Positions 16,188-25,528 are shown, counted from the stretch's first letter. The stretch is 64,000 bases of DNA from an uncultured Mediterraneibacter sp. (GCA_944381495.1 CALWLJ010000007.1:1-64000); one strand, 5' to 3'. Notes: a model not told the origin generated them from the sequence alone. Numbers and translations are program-made.

Positions 16188-16898
16188 ATGGACAGCGAGA
16201 CGATTCTTGTGGTGGATGACAACGAGGAGATCGTATATTCCATCGGCGAGCTTCTGAAATATGAAGGGTATCAGGTGGTGAAGGCCTATGACGGGATGCA
16301 GGCGCTGGAAGCGCTGGAGAAGAACAGGATCGATCTGATCCTGCTGGATGTGATGATGCCAAGGTTAAACGGCCTGTCGGCGCTGATGAAGCTGCGGGAG
16401 AAGTACAGGATACCGGTGATCATCCTGTCGGCGAAGACAGAGGAAAGCGACAAAGTATCAGGGCTTATGCTGGGGGCGGACGATTACGTGGAGAAGCCCT
16501 ACAACCCGGCGGAACTGATCGCCAGGGTGAAGGCTCACCTGCGGAGATACCGGGCCTGGGGACCGCAGGCGCCGGAGCCGGATGAAGACCGGATCGTAAA
16601 CGGCGGACTGATACTGGACAAGAAGCAGAGACTTGTGGTCGTGGACGGGGAAGAGGTCCGGCTGACAGCTACGGAGTACAAGATCCTTGAACTTCTTATG
16701 GAACATCCCGGTCAGGTGTTCTCAGCGGAGCAGATCTATGAGAGTGTGTGGAATGAATCCGCGAGCTTCACCGTGGAGAATACAGTTATGGTGCATATCA
16801 GGCACATCCGGGAAAAGGTGGAGATCAATCCGAAAAAACCAAGATATGTAAAGGTGGTGTGGGGAATTGGATACAAAATGGAAAAATACAGCGGATGA
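16188..16898 (+). CDS. OmpR/PhoB-family response regulator (VanR-like)
   Basis: This 236-residue response regulator has a receiver domain (1-120, phosphoacceptor Asp54 in LLDVMMP, Lys in EKPYNP) and a winged-helix DNA-binding domain (about 140-234; RLTATEYKILELL and the final KVVWGIGYKME). It should bind direct repeats and activate or repress after phosphorylation by the kinase encoded next. The genes overlap, so production is coupled. VanR-like by overall type only; there are no vancomycin-resistance genes nearby. GAGGGG precedes the ATG. Confidence 0.92.
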   Translation: MDSETILVVDDNEEIVYSIGELLKYEGYQVVKAYDGMQALEALEKNRIDLILLDVMMPRLNGLSALMKLREKYRIPVIILSAKTEESDKVSGLMLGADDYVEKPYNPAELIARVKAHLRRYRAWGPQAPEPDEDRIVNGGLILDKKQRLVVVDGEEVRLTATEYKILELLMEHPGQVFSAEQIYESVWNESASFTVENTVMVHIRHIREKVEINPKKPRYVKVVWGIGYKMEKYSG

Positions 16899-18171
16899 GT
16901 ATGACAGGATCCTGAATGAACATTGGAAGAAAATAATCGGTGCGGCTGCTATGGGCGGGGGGACTTTTATTTTGCTTGCGGTACTGGTCTATGGTTACTA
17001 TTATTACAGTTCCAGTACGGTGCTTATGGCGTTTTTCCTGGGCAATCTCTTATTTGCCGGAGGGATGGCCGTCCTTATGTATGACTATTACAGCAGAAAA
17101 GTCGGTTTTTGGAAAGAAGATGAGGCAGCCTACGAAGAATGGAAAATGTGGTGGAAGAGAAAGGGCCGCCGGCTCAGAGGGATTGAGGGCGCTCTCCTGG
17201 TCATTTTCGGCCTGCTTTTTACAATTACCGGGCCGTATATGGGGATCGTTTTTTCTGCGGTCCTGCAGGTTGTGGTATGCGAGATCCTGTTCCGATATTA
17301 CAGACAGAAAGATCTGGATGCGTATATAAAATATACAGAAGAACTGAACGGACATAAGATTGAGGAAGCTCTTGAGAACGAGCGGCGCAGTATGGAGAAG
17401 GTGTCCAGGAGCGACCAGCTCAGGATCGATCTGATCACCAATGTATCTCATGACCTGAAGACCCCGCTGACTTCCATGGTCGGGTATATCGAACTGATGA
17501 AAAAGGAAGAGCTCAGCGATGTGATGAGAGACTATATTGAGATCATCTCCCAGCGGGCGGAGAAGCTGAAGGAAATGATAAACAGCCTCTTTTCCCTGGC
17601 GAAGGCCAGCAGCGGCAATGTGGAGCTGAAGCCGGAGAAGTTCGAGGTGAACCGGCTGATCCAGCAGATCTTCGCGGACATGGATGACCAGATCAAAGGC
17701 AGCGGACTGGAGTTTGTTACCCGGTATGCGAAGGAAAGTACGGAGATCATTTCAGATAATATGTATTTTTATCGGATCATCCAGAATCTGGTTGAAAACG
17801 CTCTGAAATATTCCGCAAAGGGGACCCGGGTCTTTGTGAAGACATCCGTTTCTGAAGAAGACGATAACAGGGTTCACATCGAGATTACGAATACGGCGGG
17901 ATATCTGATGGACTTTGAAACAGAGGATATCCTGGAGCGGTTTGCAAGGGGGGACAAGGCGCGGACCACAGAAGGAAACGGTCTGGGACTTGCCATCGTC
18001 AGCACATATACAAAAGCTCTTGGAGGGGAGTTTGAGATAAGGACGGACTGTGATCAGTTCAAGGCGTGCCTGGAGATCGGCTCTCTGAAGGTGAATGGAA
18101 GTCCTGAGCCGTCTGCCGCGAGGACGGCGGAGATATCCGGAGAACAAGACGCTGTGAAAAGCGGATCGTGA
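16867..18171 (+). CDS. Sensor histidine kinase (VanS-like)
   Basis: This 434-residue membrane histidine kinase partners the upstream response regulator. It has two N-terminal hydrophobic pairs (about 17-65 and 100-140), then a DHp domain with phosphorylated His195 in NVSHDLKTPLTSMVGY. The HATPase domain follows, with N box (QNLVENALKYS), the G1-like region and GNGLGLAIV. There is no large extracellular sensor domain, so it probably senses through the membrane. The only in-frame start near the family position is TTG at 16867, overlapping the regulator gene by 32 bp. The C-terminal 35 residues are Ser/Glu-rich and variable. Confidence 0.9.
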   Translation: MDTKWKNTADEYDRILNEHWKKIIGAAAMGGGTFILLAVLVYGYYYYSSSTVLMAFFLGNLLFAGGMAVLMYDYYSRKVGFWKEDEAAYEEWKMWWKRKGRRLRGIEGALLVIFGLLFTITGPYMGIVFSAVLQVVVCEILFRYYRQKDLDAYIKYTEELNGHKIEEALENERRSMEKVSRSDQLRIDLITNVSHDLKTPLTSMVGYIELMKKEELSDVMRDYIEIISQRAEKLKEMINSLFSLAKASSGNVELKPEKFEVNRLIQQIFADMDDQIKGSGLEFVTRYAKESTEIISDNMYFYRIIQNLVENALKYSAKGTRVFVKTSVSEEDDNRVHIEITNTAGYLMDFETEDILERFARGDKARTTEGNGLGLAIVSTYTKALGGEFEIRTDCDQFKACLEIGSLKVNGSPEPSAARTAEISGEQDAVKSGS

Positions 18172-18321
18172 ATGATGTCGGCGAAAATCAAATACCCCGA
18201 TGCAGGCATATCCGTCTGGCGCATCGTTCGTGGGAATAAAACGCAGATTGTAAAAAAATGTCGAAACGTTTATAATATTCTCTATAAACCATAAATCAGA
18301 CAGGAAATGGAGAGAGTGATC

Positions 18322-19032
18322 ATGAGAGTCGCCGTGGTAGACGACACGAGGGAAGATGCGGAATTGCTTGTAAATGCCCTGGAACGGTTCGGCAGAGAAC
18401 AGAATGAAGAGATGGACGTCACGCTATATGACAGCGGGGCGTCTTTTCTGCGCTCATATGAGGAAGCAAGACCGGAGCTGGTGATCCTGGATATCGATAT
18501 GCCCGGGATCAACGGGATGGAAGCGGCCCATAAGCTGCGGGAAAAGGATGAAAATGTAGCCCTCTTTTTTGTCACAAACATGAAGCATTATGCTCTGGAA
18601 GGATATTCTGTGGACGCACTGGACTATCTGATTAAGCCGGTCACCTATGAAGACCTGGCTCTGCGTCTTCAGAAGGCGAGGCGATATATCCTGCGCAACC
18701 GGGATGAGAATGTGGTGCTTCGTATCGGGGGAAGCATCGTCACTCTCAAGGTTTCTGATATTTATTATGTGGAATCCATGCTGCATAACCTGATATATCA
18801 TACGAAAAATGGAGACTATAAAGTACGGGACTCTATGTCGAAGGCAGAGGAAATTTTCCGTATGTATTCTTTTGCGTCCTGTAATAAAAGCTTTCTTGTA
18901 AATCTCAGGTATGTGGAGTCGATCAATAAGGATGAGGTGACGGTTGCCGGTACCCCGCTGAAGATCAGCCGGGGGAAGAAGGCGGAGTTTATCAACCGGT
19001 ATACGAGATATCTGGGAGGAATGCGATTATGA
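18322..19032 (+). CDS. LytTR-family response regulator (first copy)
   Basis: This 236-residue response regulator has a receiver domain (phosphoacceptor Asp57 in LDIDMPG, Lys in YLIKPV) and a C-terminal LytTR DNA-binding domain (about 125-236). The start at 18322 has GGAGAG 6 bp upstream; the slightly longer frame at 18307 has none. Its stop overlaps the next gene's start (ATGA). It is clearly paralogous to the regulator at 38102: both end in GG-Met/Ile-Arg-Leu across the overlap. Likely target: the downstream GH3 gene or itself (inference). Confidence 0.92.
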   Translation: MRVAVVDDTREDAELLVNALERFGREQNEEMDVTLYDSGASFLRSYEEARPELVILDIDMPGINGMEAAHKLREKDENVALFFVTNMKHYALEGYSVDALDYLIKPVTYEDLALRLQKARRYILRNRDENVVLRIGGSIVTLKVSDIYYVESMLHNLIYHTKNGDYKVRDSMSKAEEIFRMYSFASCNKSFLVNLRYVESINKDEVTVAGTPLKISRGKKAEFINRYTRYLGGMRL

Positions 19033-20366
19033 CGGATACAGTAACTGCGGTATCAGTCTTTGAAGAACTGCGTTTTGTGTGGGAACTGTTTGCGGCGGAG
19101 CTGATCCTGCTGTTCCCTTTTGCGAAGGCGAAATCCGGAATCGTAAAGCGCATCCTGATCTGCGGGGCTGTGATGGGAGTGAGCTCCCAGTTTTATTTCG
19201 CAGTACTGTTTTTGTCAGGAATGGTGCCGGATTTCCTTCACGAATGGGTGGTGGTCGCCTGGTATATGATCCTTGTCCTTATGTCCCTGTTTGCCTCCAG
19301 ATACTGTTTTTCACTGACATTTACAGATGGATTATATATCGTAATATCCGGATATACAGCCCAGCATATGGTCTATGTGACAGTACATGAGGTGCTGGCC
19401 CGGGGAATCTGGATGGGGATGACGGAATGGCTGTCGATATATGTAATCATTTCTGTCCTTTTCTGCAGTATCCTTTATCTTATGATCTATCTGCTTTTTA
19501 ACAGATCGCTGAGCCTGTGTGGCGGAACCATTGCGGCCTACAGCGGAAAAGTAACATTCAGCCAGATTTTTGTTCTGGCGGTGCTCATGGTCAGTACCTT
19601 TACCTGTCAGCATATTTTTGAAAGCTCTGAAGAGCTCAGGTATTATGGGGCGCTTGTGGACTGCCTGCTCTGTGTGCTCATCCTGGCGAACCAGTACAGT
19701 ATGTGCAAGGTGACTCTTGATGCAAAAGAAAAGGCAATACTTTCCCAGATGCAGCACGACAGTGCCCGCTTCTATACGATATCCAGGGAACTGATCGAGA
19801 CGGTCAACAGGAAAAGTCATGATATGAAACATATCCTTAATGCTCTGGAGAGAGCGGACGGGGCGGAAAAGAAACAGTTTATCGAAGAAACGCGCAGGGA
19901 GATCGAGGAATATCGTCAGATCGTACAGACAGAGAATGAAGATCTGAACACGATACTGGCGGAAAAGGCGGTATCCTGCAGGAGCAGAGGAATCCGGCTG
20001 GAGTGTACGGCAGGAGATATACCGGAAGGCTTTGTACGGCCGCAGGATCTCTATGTAATGCTGGGCAATGCGCTGGATAATGCAATGGAGAGTGCGATGA
20101 AGCTCAGGGATGAGAAAAAGAGAGTGATCACTGTCGATGTGGATCGAAGAGGGGCCATTATCAGTCTCCAGGTTAATAATTATTATGAGGGAGAACTTAA
20201 GATGCAGGAAGGACTGCCGGTCACTTCAAAAAGTGAAAAATACGATCATGGATTCGGATTGAAAAGTATAAGGCTGATCGCCGGAAAGTATGGAGGAGAT
20301 ATGAGCGTGCAGGCGGAGGAGGGGATCTTTACGCTTCAGGTAATGATACCGGTGGGAAAGAAATAA
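19029..20366 (+). CDS. GHKL (AgrC-like) sensor histidine kinase (first copy)
   Basis: This 445-residue kinase has six or so N-terminal membrane helices (1-215), a short coiled coil, His264 in RKSHDMKH as phosphorylation site, and a GHKL ATPase domain with LGNALDNAMES and GFGLKSI. This layout is that of AgrC/SpoB-type kinases that often sense peptides, but no pheromone gene is adjacent. It is translationally coupled to the LytTR regulator and paralogous to the kinase at 38809. Confidence 0.9.
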   Translation: MTDTVTAVSVFEELRFVWELFAAELILLFPFAKAKSGIVKRILICGAVMGVSSQFYFAVLFLSGMVPDFLHEWVVVAWYMILVLMSLFASRYCFSLTFTDGLYIVISGYTAQHMVYVTVHEVLARGIWMGMTEWLSIYVIISVLFCSILYLMIYLLFNRSLSLCGGTIAAYSGKVTFSQIFVLAVLMVSTFTCQHIFESSEELRYYGALVDCLLCVLILANQYSMCKVTLDAKEKAILSQMQHDSARFYTISRELIETVNRKSHDMKHILNALERADGAEKKQFIEETRREIEEYRQIVQTENEDLNTILAEKAVSCRSRGIRLECTAGDIPEGFVRPQDLYVMLGNALDNAMESAMKLRDEKKRVITVDVDRRGAIISLQVNNYYEGELKMQEGLPVTSKSEKYDHGFGLKSIRLIAGKYGGDMSVQAEEGIFTLQVMIPVGKK

Positions 20367-20374
20367 AAACGTCC

Positions 20375-20516
20375 GTTCACACATGCCAGCTCGAATCCGC
20401 TGCGTTGCAGCTCCTTCTCGCTGATGGCGTTCGCCATATATCGAAAAGAGAGAGAATCTGTCTTTGCAAGCAAGCTTGCACGTCAGGTCCTCTCTCTTTT
20501 CTCTGCATATGTGAAC
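20375..20516. repeat. 142-bp nested inverted repeat with internal small hairpins
   Basis: Outer arms GTTCACACATGC (20375-20386) and GCATATGTGAAC (20505-20516) pair with one mismatch. Inside, AAAAGAGAGA (20444-20453) pairs with TCTCTCTTTT (20491-20500) and TGCAAG-CAAG-CTTGCA (20465-20480) caps it. The 5' half has two more perfect small hairpins, GCTGC/GCAGC (about 20399-20411) and ATGGCG-TT-CGCCAT (20424-20437). Total length equals the 11072-11213 element, although sequences differ. It separates the two-component genes from the GH3 gene. Confidence 0.8.
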
Positions 20517-20579
20517 TGGTGCACATCCTGCCGCATAACGTGCAGATTCTGCCGGGGATGTTTATTTTTTGCCACCTTT

Positions 20580-20597
20580 TTGTTAAGGTTTTGTTAA
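20580..20597 (+). promoter_or_regulatory. Direct repeat TTGTTAA x2, possible response-regulator site
   Basis: Two TTGTTAA words start 11 bp apart (20580 and 20591), 43 bp upstream of the GH3 start. Direct repeats one helical turn apart are typical of OmpR- and LytTR-type sites, and two such regulators are encoded upstream. Binding is inference. Confidence 0.4.
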
Positions 20598-20639
20598 CGC
20601 GAAAGGGAAACCTTGAGGAACAAAAAGGAGGAATGGATT

Positions 20640-23600
20640 ATGGATGCAAAGAAGAAACGTATCCTGCGGGCTGTGCTGGCCTGGATCGTTGTGATCGCTA
20701 CAGCTGCGGCGCTGATTCTGGCGAATTTTATGGCATCCCGCTATGCAAATCTGATCTCGGTATATCTGAACATGCCGAATCAGAAGATCGTGGAGGCTGA
20801 AGATGAGGAAACGGAGCATTTTACTTCAGATTACGGCAGCCAGGAGGAGATGACAGCGCATCTGAAGGAGATTGGAAAACAGATTGAAGCCGAGGGAGCG
20901 GTACTGTTGGAGAATAATGGTACTCTGCCGCTTTCCGATGCGGCGAAGATCACGATCCTGGGACAGGATAGTGTTGATCCTGTCTATGGAGGCGGCGGAG
21001 CCGGATCGGTAGATACTTCTGCAGCGGTAGATCTGTACACGGGGATCCAGGAAGCAGGATATCAGACGAATGATACCGTGCGTGAATTTTACACAGAGGG
21101 AGCGGGAAGCTCCTATCGAAAAACAGTACCTGACGCATACGGAGAAGGTGTTTTTGGAGTAAATGAGGTCCCGGTTTCCGAGTTTACGGACGATGTACTA
21201 AACAGTTTTGAGGAGTATAACGACGCAGCAATCGTAGTGATCGGACGCAGCGGCGGTGAGAGCTCGGATCTTCAGAGCACACCTCTGGACAATGGCTGTT
21301 ATTATCTGGAACTGGATAATAATGAAATGGATCTGATAAATCTGGCGTGCCGCAATTTTGACAATGTGGTAGTGCTCCTGAATACTCAAAATCCTGTGGA
21401 ACTTGGCGAACTTGAGAATACAGATGTTGATGCTGTCCTCTGGATCGGAGCTCTCGGCGAGACCGGTGCGGAAGCTGTAGGCGATCTCCTGTGCGGCAAC
21501 ATATCTCCGTCGGGAAGACTGACAGACACATACGCATATGACAGCTTCAGCGCTCCTGCAATGGCGAATTTCGGAAGCTATATGATCGCCAACAGCCAGG
21601 TTATGTTTGGCAATTCCTACATGGTATATAGTGAAGGCATCTATGTCGGATATCGGTACTATGAAACCAGATATGAAGACGTTGTCCTTGGCAATGAAGA
21701 CCCGGCTAATTATAATTATGCAGAAACGGTGCAGTATCCTTTCGGATATGGACTGTCCTATACAGAGTTTGCATATTCTGATTTCACTCTGACAGAAGAC
21801 GGGGATCAGTATATTGCAGAAGTCACAGTGACCAATGCCGGAGATGCGGCAGGCAAGCATGCGGTTGAGATCTACATGCAGTCTCCGTATACGGATTACG
21901 ACCGTGAGAACAACATTGAAAAATCTTCAGTGGAGCTTGTAGGATACGGCAAGACAGATACTCTTGAAGCAGGAGAATCCGAGACCGTTTCCATCGAGAT
22001 CCCGAAGGAAATGATGAAGGTCTATGATCGGTATGGGGAAGGAACCTATATTGTTGACGCAGGAGATTATTACTTTACAGTGGGCGCAGACGCTCATGAT
22101 GCTGTAAATAATATCCTTGCAGCAAAAGGCTGCACAACAGCTGACGGCATGGACGCAGATGGAAATGCAGATCTGGCGGCAAAAGTAACTCAGGAGGAAC
22201 AGGATAATACGACTTATGCGCTATCCCAGGCGACCGGATATGAGATCCAGAATCAGTTCGAAGATGTAGATATCAATACATATGATACGGAACATGTTTA
22301 TCTGAGCAGAAGCGACTGGACAGGAACATGGCCTGCAACCTATGCAGATGGTTCCTGGACGGCTCCGGAAGATTTTGTGGCGGCGCTGGAAATCCCGGCT
22401 GTAGAAGATACCGTGGAAACGGCTCCGGTGACAGGAACAACAGATGAAGAAGTCGGTTCTCTGACAACAGCTATGATGATGGATCTGGATTATGATGATC
22501 CAATGTGGGATACTCTGATCCAGCAGATGAGCGTTGATGAGCTGGATACTCTGGTACGTGTGGGCGGATATGCCACAATGGGCATTGATTCCATTCAGCT
22601 GCCGTCTACTCAGGACAAGGATGGCCCGGCAGGCATCTCCAGCACCCTGGTTGGAGGTGAGAACGGTACATCTTATCCGCCGGAGATCGTGCTGGCGGCT
22701 ACTTGGAACGATGAACTGGCAGAAGAATTCGGACGCTGCATCGGAGAAGACAGCCTTGCACTTGGCGTTACAGGATGGTACGCTCCGGCAATGAACATCC
22801 ATCGTACACCTTACAGCGGACGTAACTTTGAGTATTATTCAGAAGACAGTTATCTTTCCGGAATGATGGGCGCAGCGACTGTACGGGGCGCACAGGAAAA
22901 GGGGGTTCTCGTATATATCAAGCATTTCGCGCTGAATGACCAGGAAACTAATCGTATGGGCGTATCTGTATTTGCAAATGAGCAGAGTGTGCGTGATCTG
23001 TATCTGAAACCGTTTGAGATCACAGTCCGCGACGGCGACGCTCACGGAGCAATGGTCAGTATGAACCGGATTGGTTCCCGATGGACAGGAGCGCATTATG
23101 GCCTGATGACAGAAGCCCTTCGAAATGAGTGGGGATTTGAAGGCCTTGCTATTACAGACCAGGCGTCCTTTGAAGTATTCGCATATGAGGATATGAGGGC
23201 CGGATTGGAGGCAGGAACAGACCTCTGGCTGAATACAGATACAGAACTCTGGAAACTGAGCGATGCGGATATGAATGATACGATCGTTACCTCTATGCAG
23301 AGAGCGGCAAAGAATATTGTATTCGCAGTCTCACGGAGCAATGCCATGAACGGCCTGTCAAGCAGCAGCAAGATCGTACAGATCACTCCGCTGTGGCAGA
23401 TGGCTCTTTATGTGGCGGATGCGGTATTTGCAGTTATTGCACTTCTTGGAGCAGTATTCGCTACACTGGACGCAGTAAAAGGAAATGACCGGAAAAGAGT
23501 ACTTAGCGCTGTACTGTCCGGGATCTGCTGCGTGCTTCTTTTTGGAGGCGGACTGTCAATATGTATCCTGGCAGGAAGCGATTACTACAATATGGGAATC

Positions 23601-23675
23601 CCGCTGGGAGTTGTGGGATTGATACTGTGTGTCCTGAATGTCGCAGTTTCAGTCGGGAAGACGAAAACAGAATAA
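20640..23675 (+). CDS. Membrane-anchored family 3 glycoside hydrolase with inverted domain order
   Basis: This 1011-residue GH3 protein is probably a beta-glucosidase/xylosidase-type exo-enzyme facing outward. The order is unusual: membrane helix (8-30), then the alpha/beta sandwich domain normally at the C-terminus (about 70-330), a fibronectin-III-like domain (about 365-480), and last the TIM barrel. The barrel carries the substrate motif GRNFEYYSED (Arg728) and nucleophile Asp840 in AITDQASFE. Three membrane helices close the protein (about 925-1005). Inverted GH3 enzymes are known from Ruminococcus albus and Butyrivibrio. The start at 20640 has AAGGAGG 8 bp upstream. Probably regulated by the LytTR pair upstream. 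Confidence 0.88.
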   Translation: MDAKKKRILRAVLAWIVVIATAAALILANFMASRYANLISVYLNMPNQKIVEAEDEETEHFTSDYGSQEEMTAHLKEIGKQIEAEGAVLLENNGTLPLSDAAKITILGQDSVDPVYGGGGAGSVDTSAAVDLYTGIQEAGYQTNDTVREFYTEGAGSSYRKTVPDAYGEGVFGVNEVPVSEFTDDVLNSFEEYNDAAIVVIGRSGGESSDLQSTPLDNGCYYLELDNNEMDLINLACRNFDNVVVLLNTQNPVELGELENTDVDAVLWIGALGETGAEAVGDLLCGNISPSGRLTDTYAYDSFSAPAMANFGSYMIANSQVMFGNSYMVYSEGIYVGYRYYETRYEDVVLGNEDPANYNYAETVQYPFGYGLSYTEFAYSDFTLTEDGDQYIAEVTVTNAGDAAGKHAVEIYMQSPYTDYDRENNIEKSSVELVGYGKTDTLEAGESETVSIEIPKEMMKVYDRYGEGTYIVDAGDYYFTVGADAHDAVNNILAAKGCTTADGMDADGNADLAAKVTQEEQDNTTYALSQATGYEIQNQFEDVDINTYDTEHVYLSRSDWTGTWPATYADGSWTAPEDFVAALEIPAVEDTVETAPVTGTTDEEVGSLTTAMMMDLDYDDPMWDTLIQQMSVDELDTLVRVGGYATMGIDSIQLPSTQDKDGPAGISSTLVGGENGTSYPPEIVLAATWNDELAEEFGRCIGEDSLALGVTGWYAPAMNIHRTPYSGRNFEYYSEDSYLSGMMGAATVRGAQEKGVLVYIKHFALNDQETNRMGVSVFANEQSVRDLYLKPFEITVRDGDAHGAMVSMNRIGSRWTGAHYGLMTEALRNEWGFEGLAITDQASFEVFAYEDMRAGLEAGTDLWLNTDTELWKLSDADMNDTIVTSMQRAAKNIVFAVSRSNAMNGLSSSSKIVQITPLWQMALYVADAVFAVIALLGAVFATLDAVKGNDRKRVLSAVLSGICCVLLFGGGLSICILAGSDYYNMGIPLGVVGLILCVLNVAVSVGKTKTE

Positions 23676-23705
23676 AAGAGAACTGAAAAACAGGTTCTGA
23701 TTTTG

Positions 23706-23744
23706 AAGAGGGATCTCTGGCCGTTGGGCGGAGATCCCTCTTTG
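23706..23744 (+). terminator. Terminator of the GH3 gene
   Basis: AAGAGGGATCTC (23706-23717) pairs with GAGATCCCTCTT (23731-23742) with a short T tail. Confidence 0.85.
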
Positions 23745-23888
23745 GCGCAGTATGCAGGATTTTCTCCGGCTTGTTATTTCTCTGTGACAATGCTAGAATA
23801 AAATTTGTATATGCGAAATTAGCAGTATTTGTGTATTCAACAAATTCAGTAGTTGCATAGTGTAAAATACTCAGAATGGGGCATGAAA

Positions 23889-24350
23889 ATGGCAATTATG
23901 ACAGTATATCACGGAGGATATACTCCGATACAGAATCCGGAAATCCGTATTGGACGTAATACGAAGGATTTTGGAAATGGGTTTTATTGTACGATCATAA
24001 AAGAACAGGCACAGCGCTGGGCAAAAAGGTATAATACAAAGATTGTCTCCATCTATGATGTGCGGATGAACAGCAACCTGAACGTAAAAGAATTCAGGGA
24101 AATGTCGGAAGAATGGCTGGATTTTATTATTGCCTGCCGCAGCGGGAAGCCGCATCAGTACGACATTGTGATCGGTGCGATGGCAAATGATCAGATATAT
24201 AATTTTATTTCTGACTACATTGACGGAGTGATTACCAGGGAACAGTTTTGGGTTCTGGCGAAATTTAAGTACCCGACCCATCAGATTAATTTCTGTACAG
24301 AAGAAGCGTTAAAATGTCTGAAATATCGGGGATACGAGGTGGTTGAATGA
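23889..24350 (+). CDS. DUF3990 protein (possible ADP-ribosyltransferase-fold toxin)
   Basis: This 153-residue protein matches the DUF3990 family: TVYHGG at the start, then KDFGNGFYCT, the YDIVIGAMANDQIY block and a closing THQINFCTEEALKCL. As I recall, the family falls in the ADP-ribosyltransferase clan. The His (YHG), Tyr (GFY) and Glu (TEEA) would be its H-Y-E residues. It is usually found with small partner genes, as here. The start is uncertain: ATG 23889 is chosen because GGGG lies 8 bp upstream; ATG 23883 is also possible. Toxin function is inference. Confidence 0.75.
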   Translation: MAIMTVYHGGYTPIQNPEIRIGRNTKDFGNGFYCTIIKEQAQRWAKRYNTKIVSIYDVRMNSNLNVKEFREMSEEWLDFIIACRSGKPHQYDIVIGAMANDQIYNFISDYIDGVITREQFWVLAKFKYPTHQINFCTEEALKCLKYRGYEVVE

Positions 24351-24814
24351 TGAACAGGCAGAATGGAAGAGAAGATCCAAAAGATAATGATCTGTTTTTT
24401 ACCTGCAGTCTGATCGATTATATTGCAAGAAAAACGAAAAATAAAAGAGCGGACGTAGTAAATGCCCTTGGGAAAAAAAGAATTGAGAAGATCTATGATC
24501 TGGCCGATATTTACCACAGCGATAATATTGACCGGGTGAGTCAGGATTTTATCGAAGAGGCTGATATACGGCAGGGAAACTTTGATAATGTGGGAGACTG
24601 CGGCTATTCGATCCCGACGCACTGGGATATCGGAAAGGTATATAAGAGACTTATCAAAATGGTTGCCGAAGATGAACAGATCAGTGTTGTGGATGCCCTG
24701 ATCGAAGTGTACAATTCTTTTATAAGCGATAAGATAGATGACTATAACAGCAGCGTTTATTATGAAAATCCGTCCTATATTTTTGAATGTTATAGAGAAG
24801 GGGAAATGCTGTAA
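24347..24814 (+). CDS. Partner protein of the DUF3990 gene
   Basis: This 155-residue, soluble and mostly helical protein starts inside the stop of the DUF3990 gene (ATGATGA overlap), so its production is coupled. The segment LFFTCSLIDYIARKTKNKRA to DLADIYHSDNIDRV (about 16-60) resembles the small DUF3791-type proteins that accompany DUF3990. Residues 100-155 are extra. It is a candidate antitoxin or targeting partner. No helix-turn-helix is evident. Confidence 0.6.
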   Translation: MMNRQNGREDPKDNDLFFTCSLIDYIARKTKNKRADVVNALGKKRIEKIYDLADIYHSDNIDRVSQDFIEEADIRQGNFDNVGDCGYSIPTHWDIGKVYKRLIKMVAEDEQISVVDALIEVYNSFISDKIDDYNSSVYYENPSYIFECYREGEML

Positions 24815-24845
24815 AGCATAAGATGACTCAAAGGAGAAAAAGCAA

Positions 24846-25406
24846 ATGAAAAAACAGAACCAAATACTGACGATACCCAACCTGATGTCTCTGTTCCGGC
24901 TGTGTCTGATCCCGCTGATCATATGGCTCTATCACGGAAAGCATATGTATGGTCTGGCAGCAGTGGCGCTGATCATTTCAGGGATCACGGACGTAGCAGA
25001 CGGCTATGTTGCCCGGCACTTTAATATGGTGAGCGACTTCGGGAAGGCGCTGGATCCGGTGGCGGACAAGCTGACCCAGTTTTCCATGCTCATCTGCCTG
25101 GCGATCCGGTTCCGGTGGATCATGGTCCCGGTTGTGCTGATCTTTCTGAAGGAACTCACGACCGGCATTCTGAAGATGGTGGTCATCCGAAAGACGGGCG
25201 TTGTAGAAGGCGCTGAGTGGCACGGAAAGTTGACTACAGTGCTCCTTTATCTGACGATTTTTATCCATATCGTCTGGTATGATATCCCGAAGACCTGGTC
25301 AGTGGCGCTGACAGTTGTCTGTACGACGATGATGTTGATCTCATTTATCCTGTATGGGGTTCATAATGTGAAGATGCTGAAAGATGGGAAACAGGCAGAA
25401 CAATAG
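24846..25406 (+). CDS. pgsA: CDP-alcohol phosphatidyltransferase (PgsA-like)
   Basis: This 186-residue membrane enzyme links a CDP-diacylglycerol-derived phosphatidyl group to an alcohol, probably glycerol 3-phosphate, giving phosphatidylglycerol phosphate. The full catalytic signature D-G-x2-A-R-x8-G-x3-D-x3-D is present as DGYVARHFNMVSDFGKALDP, followed by VADK (about 55-78). About five membrane helices are visible. A second, housekeeping pgsA may exist elsewhere, so the acceptor is not certain. It is 31 bp downstream of the DUF3990 pair with its own AAAGGAG site and ends in a strong terminator. Confidence 0.85.
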   Translation: MKKQNQILTIPNLMSLFRLCLIPLIIWLYHGKHMYGLAAVALIISGITDVADGYVARHFNMVSDFGKALDPVADKLTQFSMLICLAIRFRWIMVPVVLIFLKELTTGILKMVVIRKTGVVEGAEWHGKLTTVLLYLTIFIHIVWYDIPKTWSVALTVVCTTMMLISFILYGVHNVKMLKDGKQAEQ

Positions 25407-25432
25407 ATATTGAATAATGAAAACATGATGGA

Positions 25433-25475
25433 AATGTGGTACACTGATAGAAATAGACAGTGTATCACATTTTTT
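25433..25475 (+). terminator. Terminator between pgsA and the tungsten operon
   Basis: AATGTGGTACACTG (25433-25446) pairs with CAGTGTATCACATT (25458-25471, one G-T pair) and is followed by T residues to 25475. It isolates the tup operon, whose promoter must lie in or just after this region. Confidence 0.85.
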
Positions 25476-25528
25476 ATGGAAAGAGGAAAAACAAAACAGC
25501 ACAGCTGCCAGGGGAGAGGAGGATCATT

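Noticed and set aside
25407-25528. Molybdenum/tungsten cofactor riboswitch before tupA
   Set aside because: The gap is filled mainly by the pgsA terminator; only about 55 bp remain before tupA and no Moco-motif core is visible.
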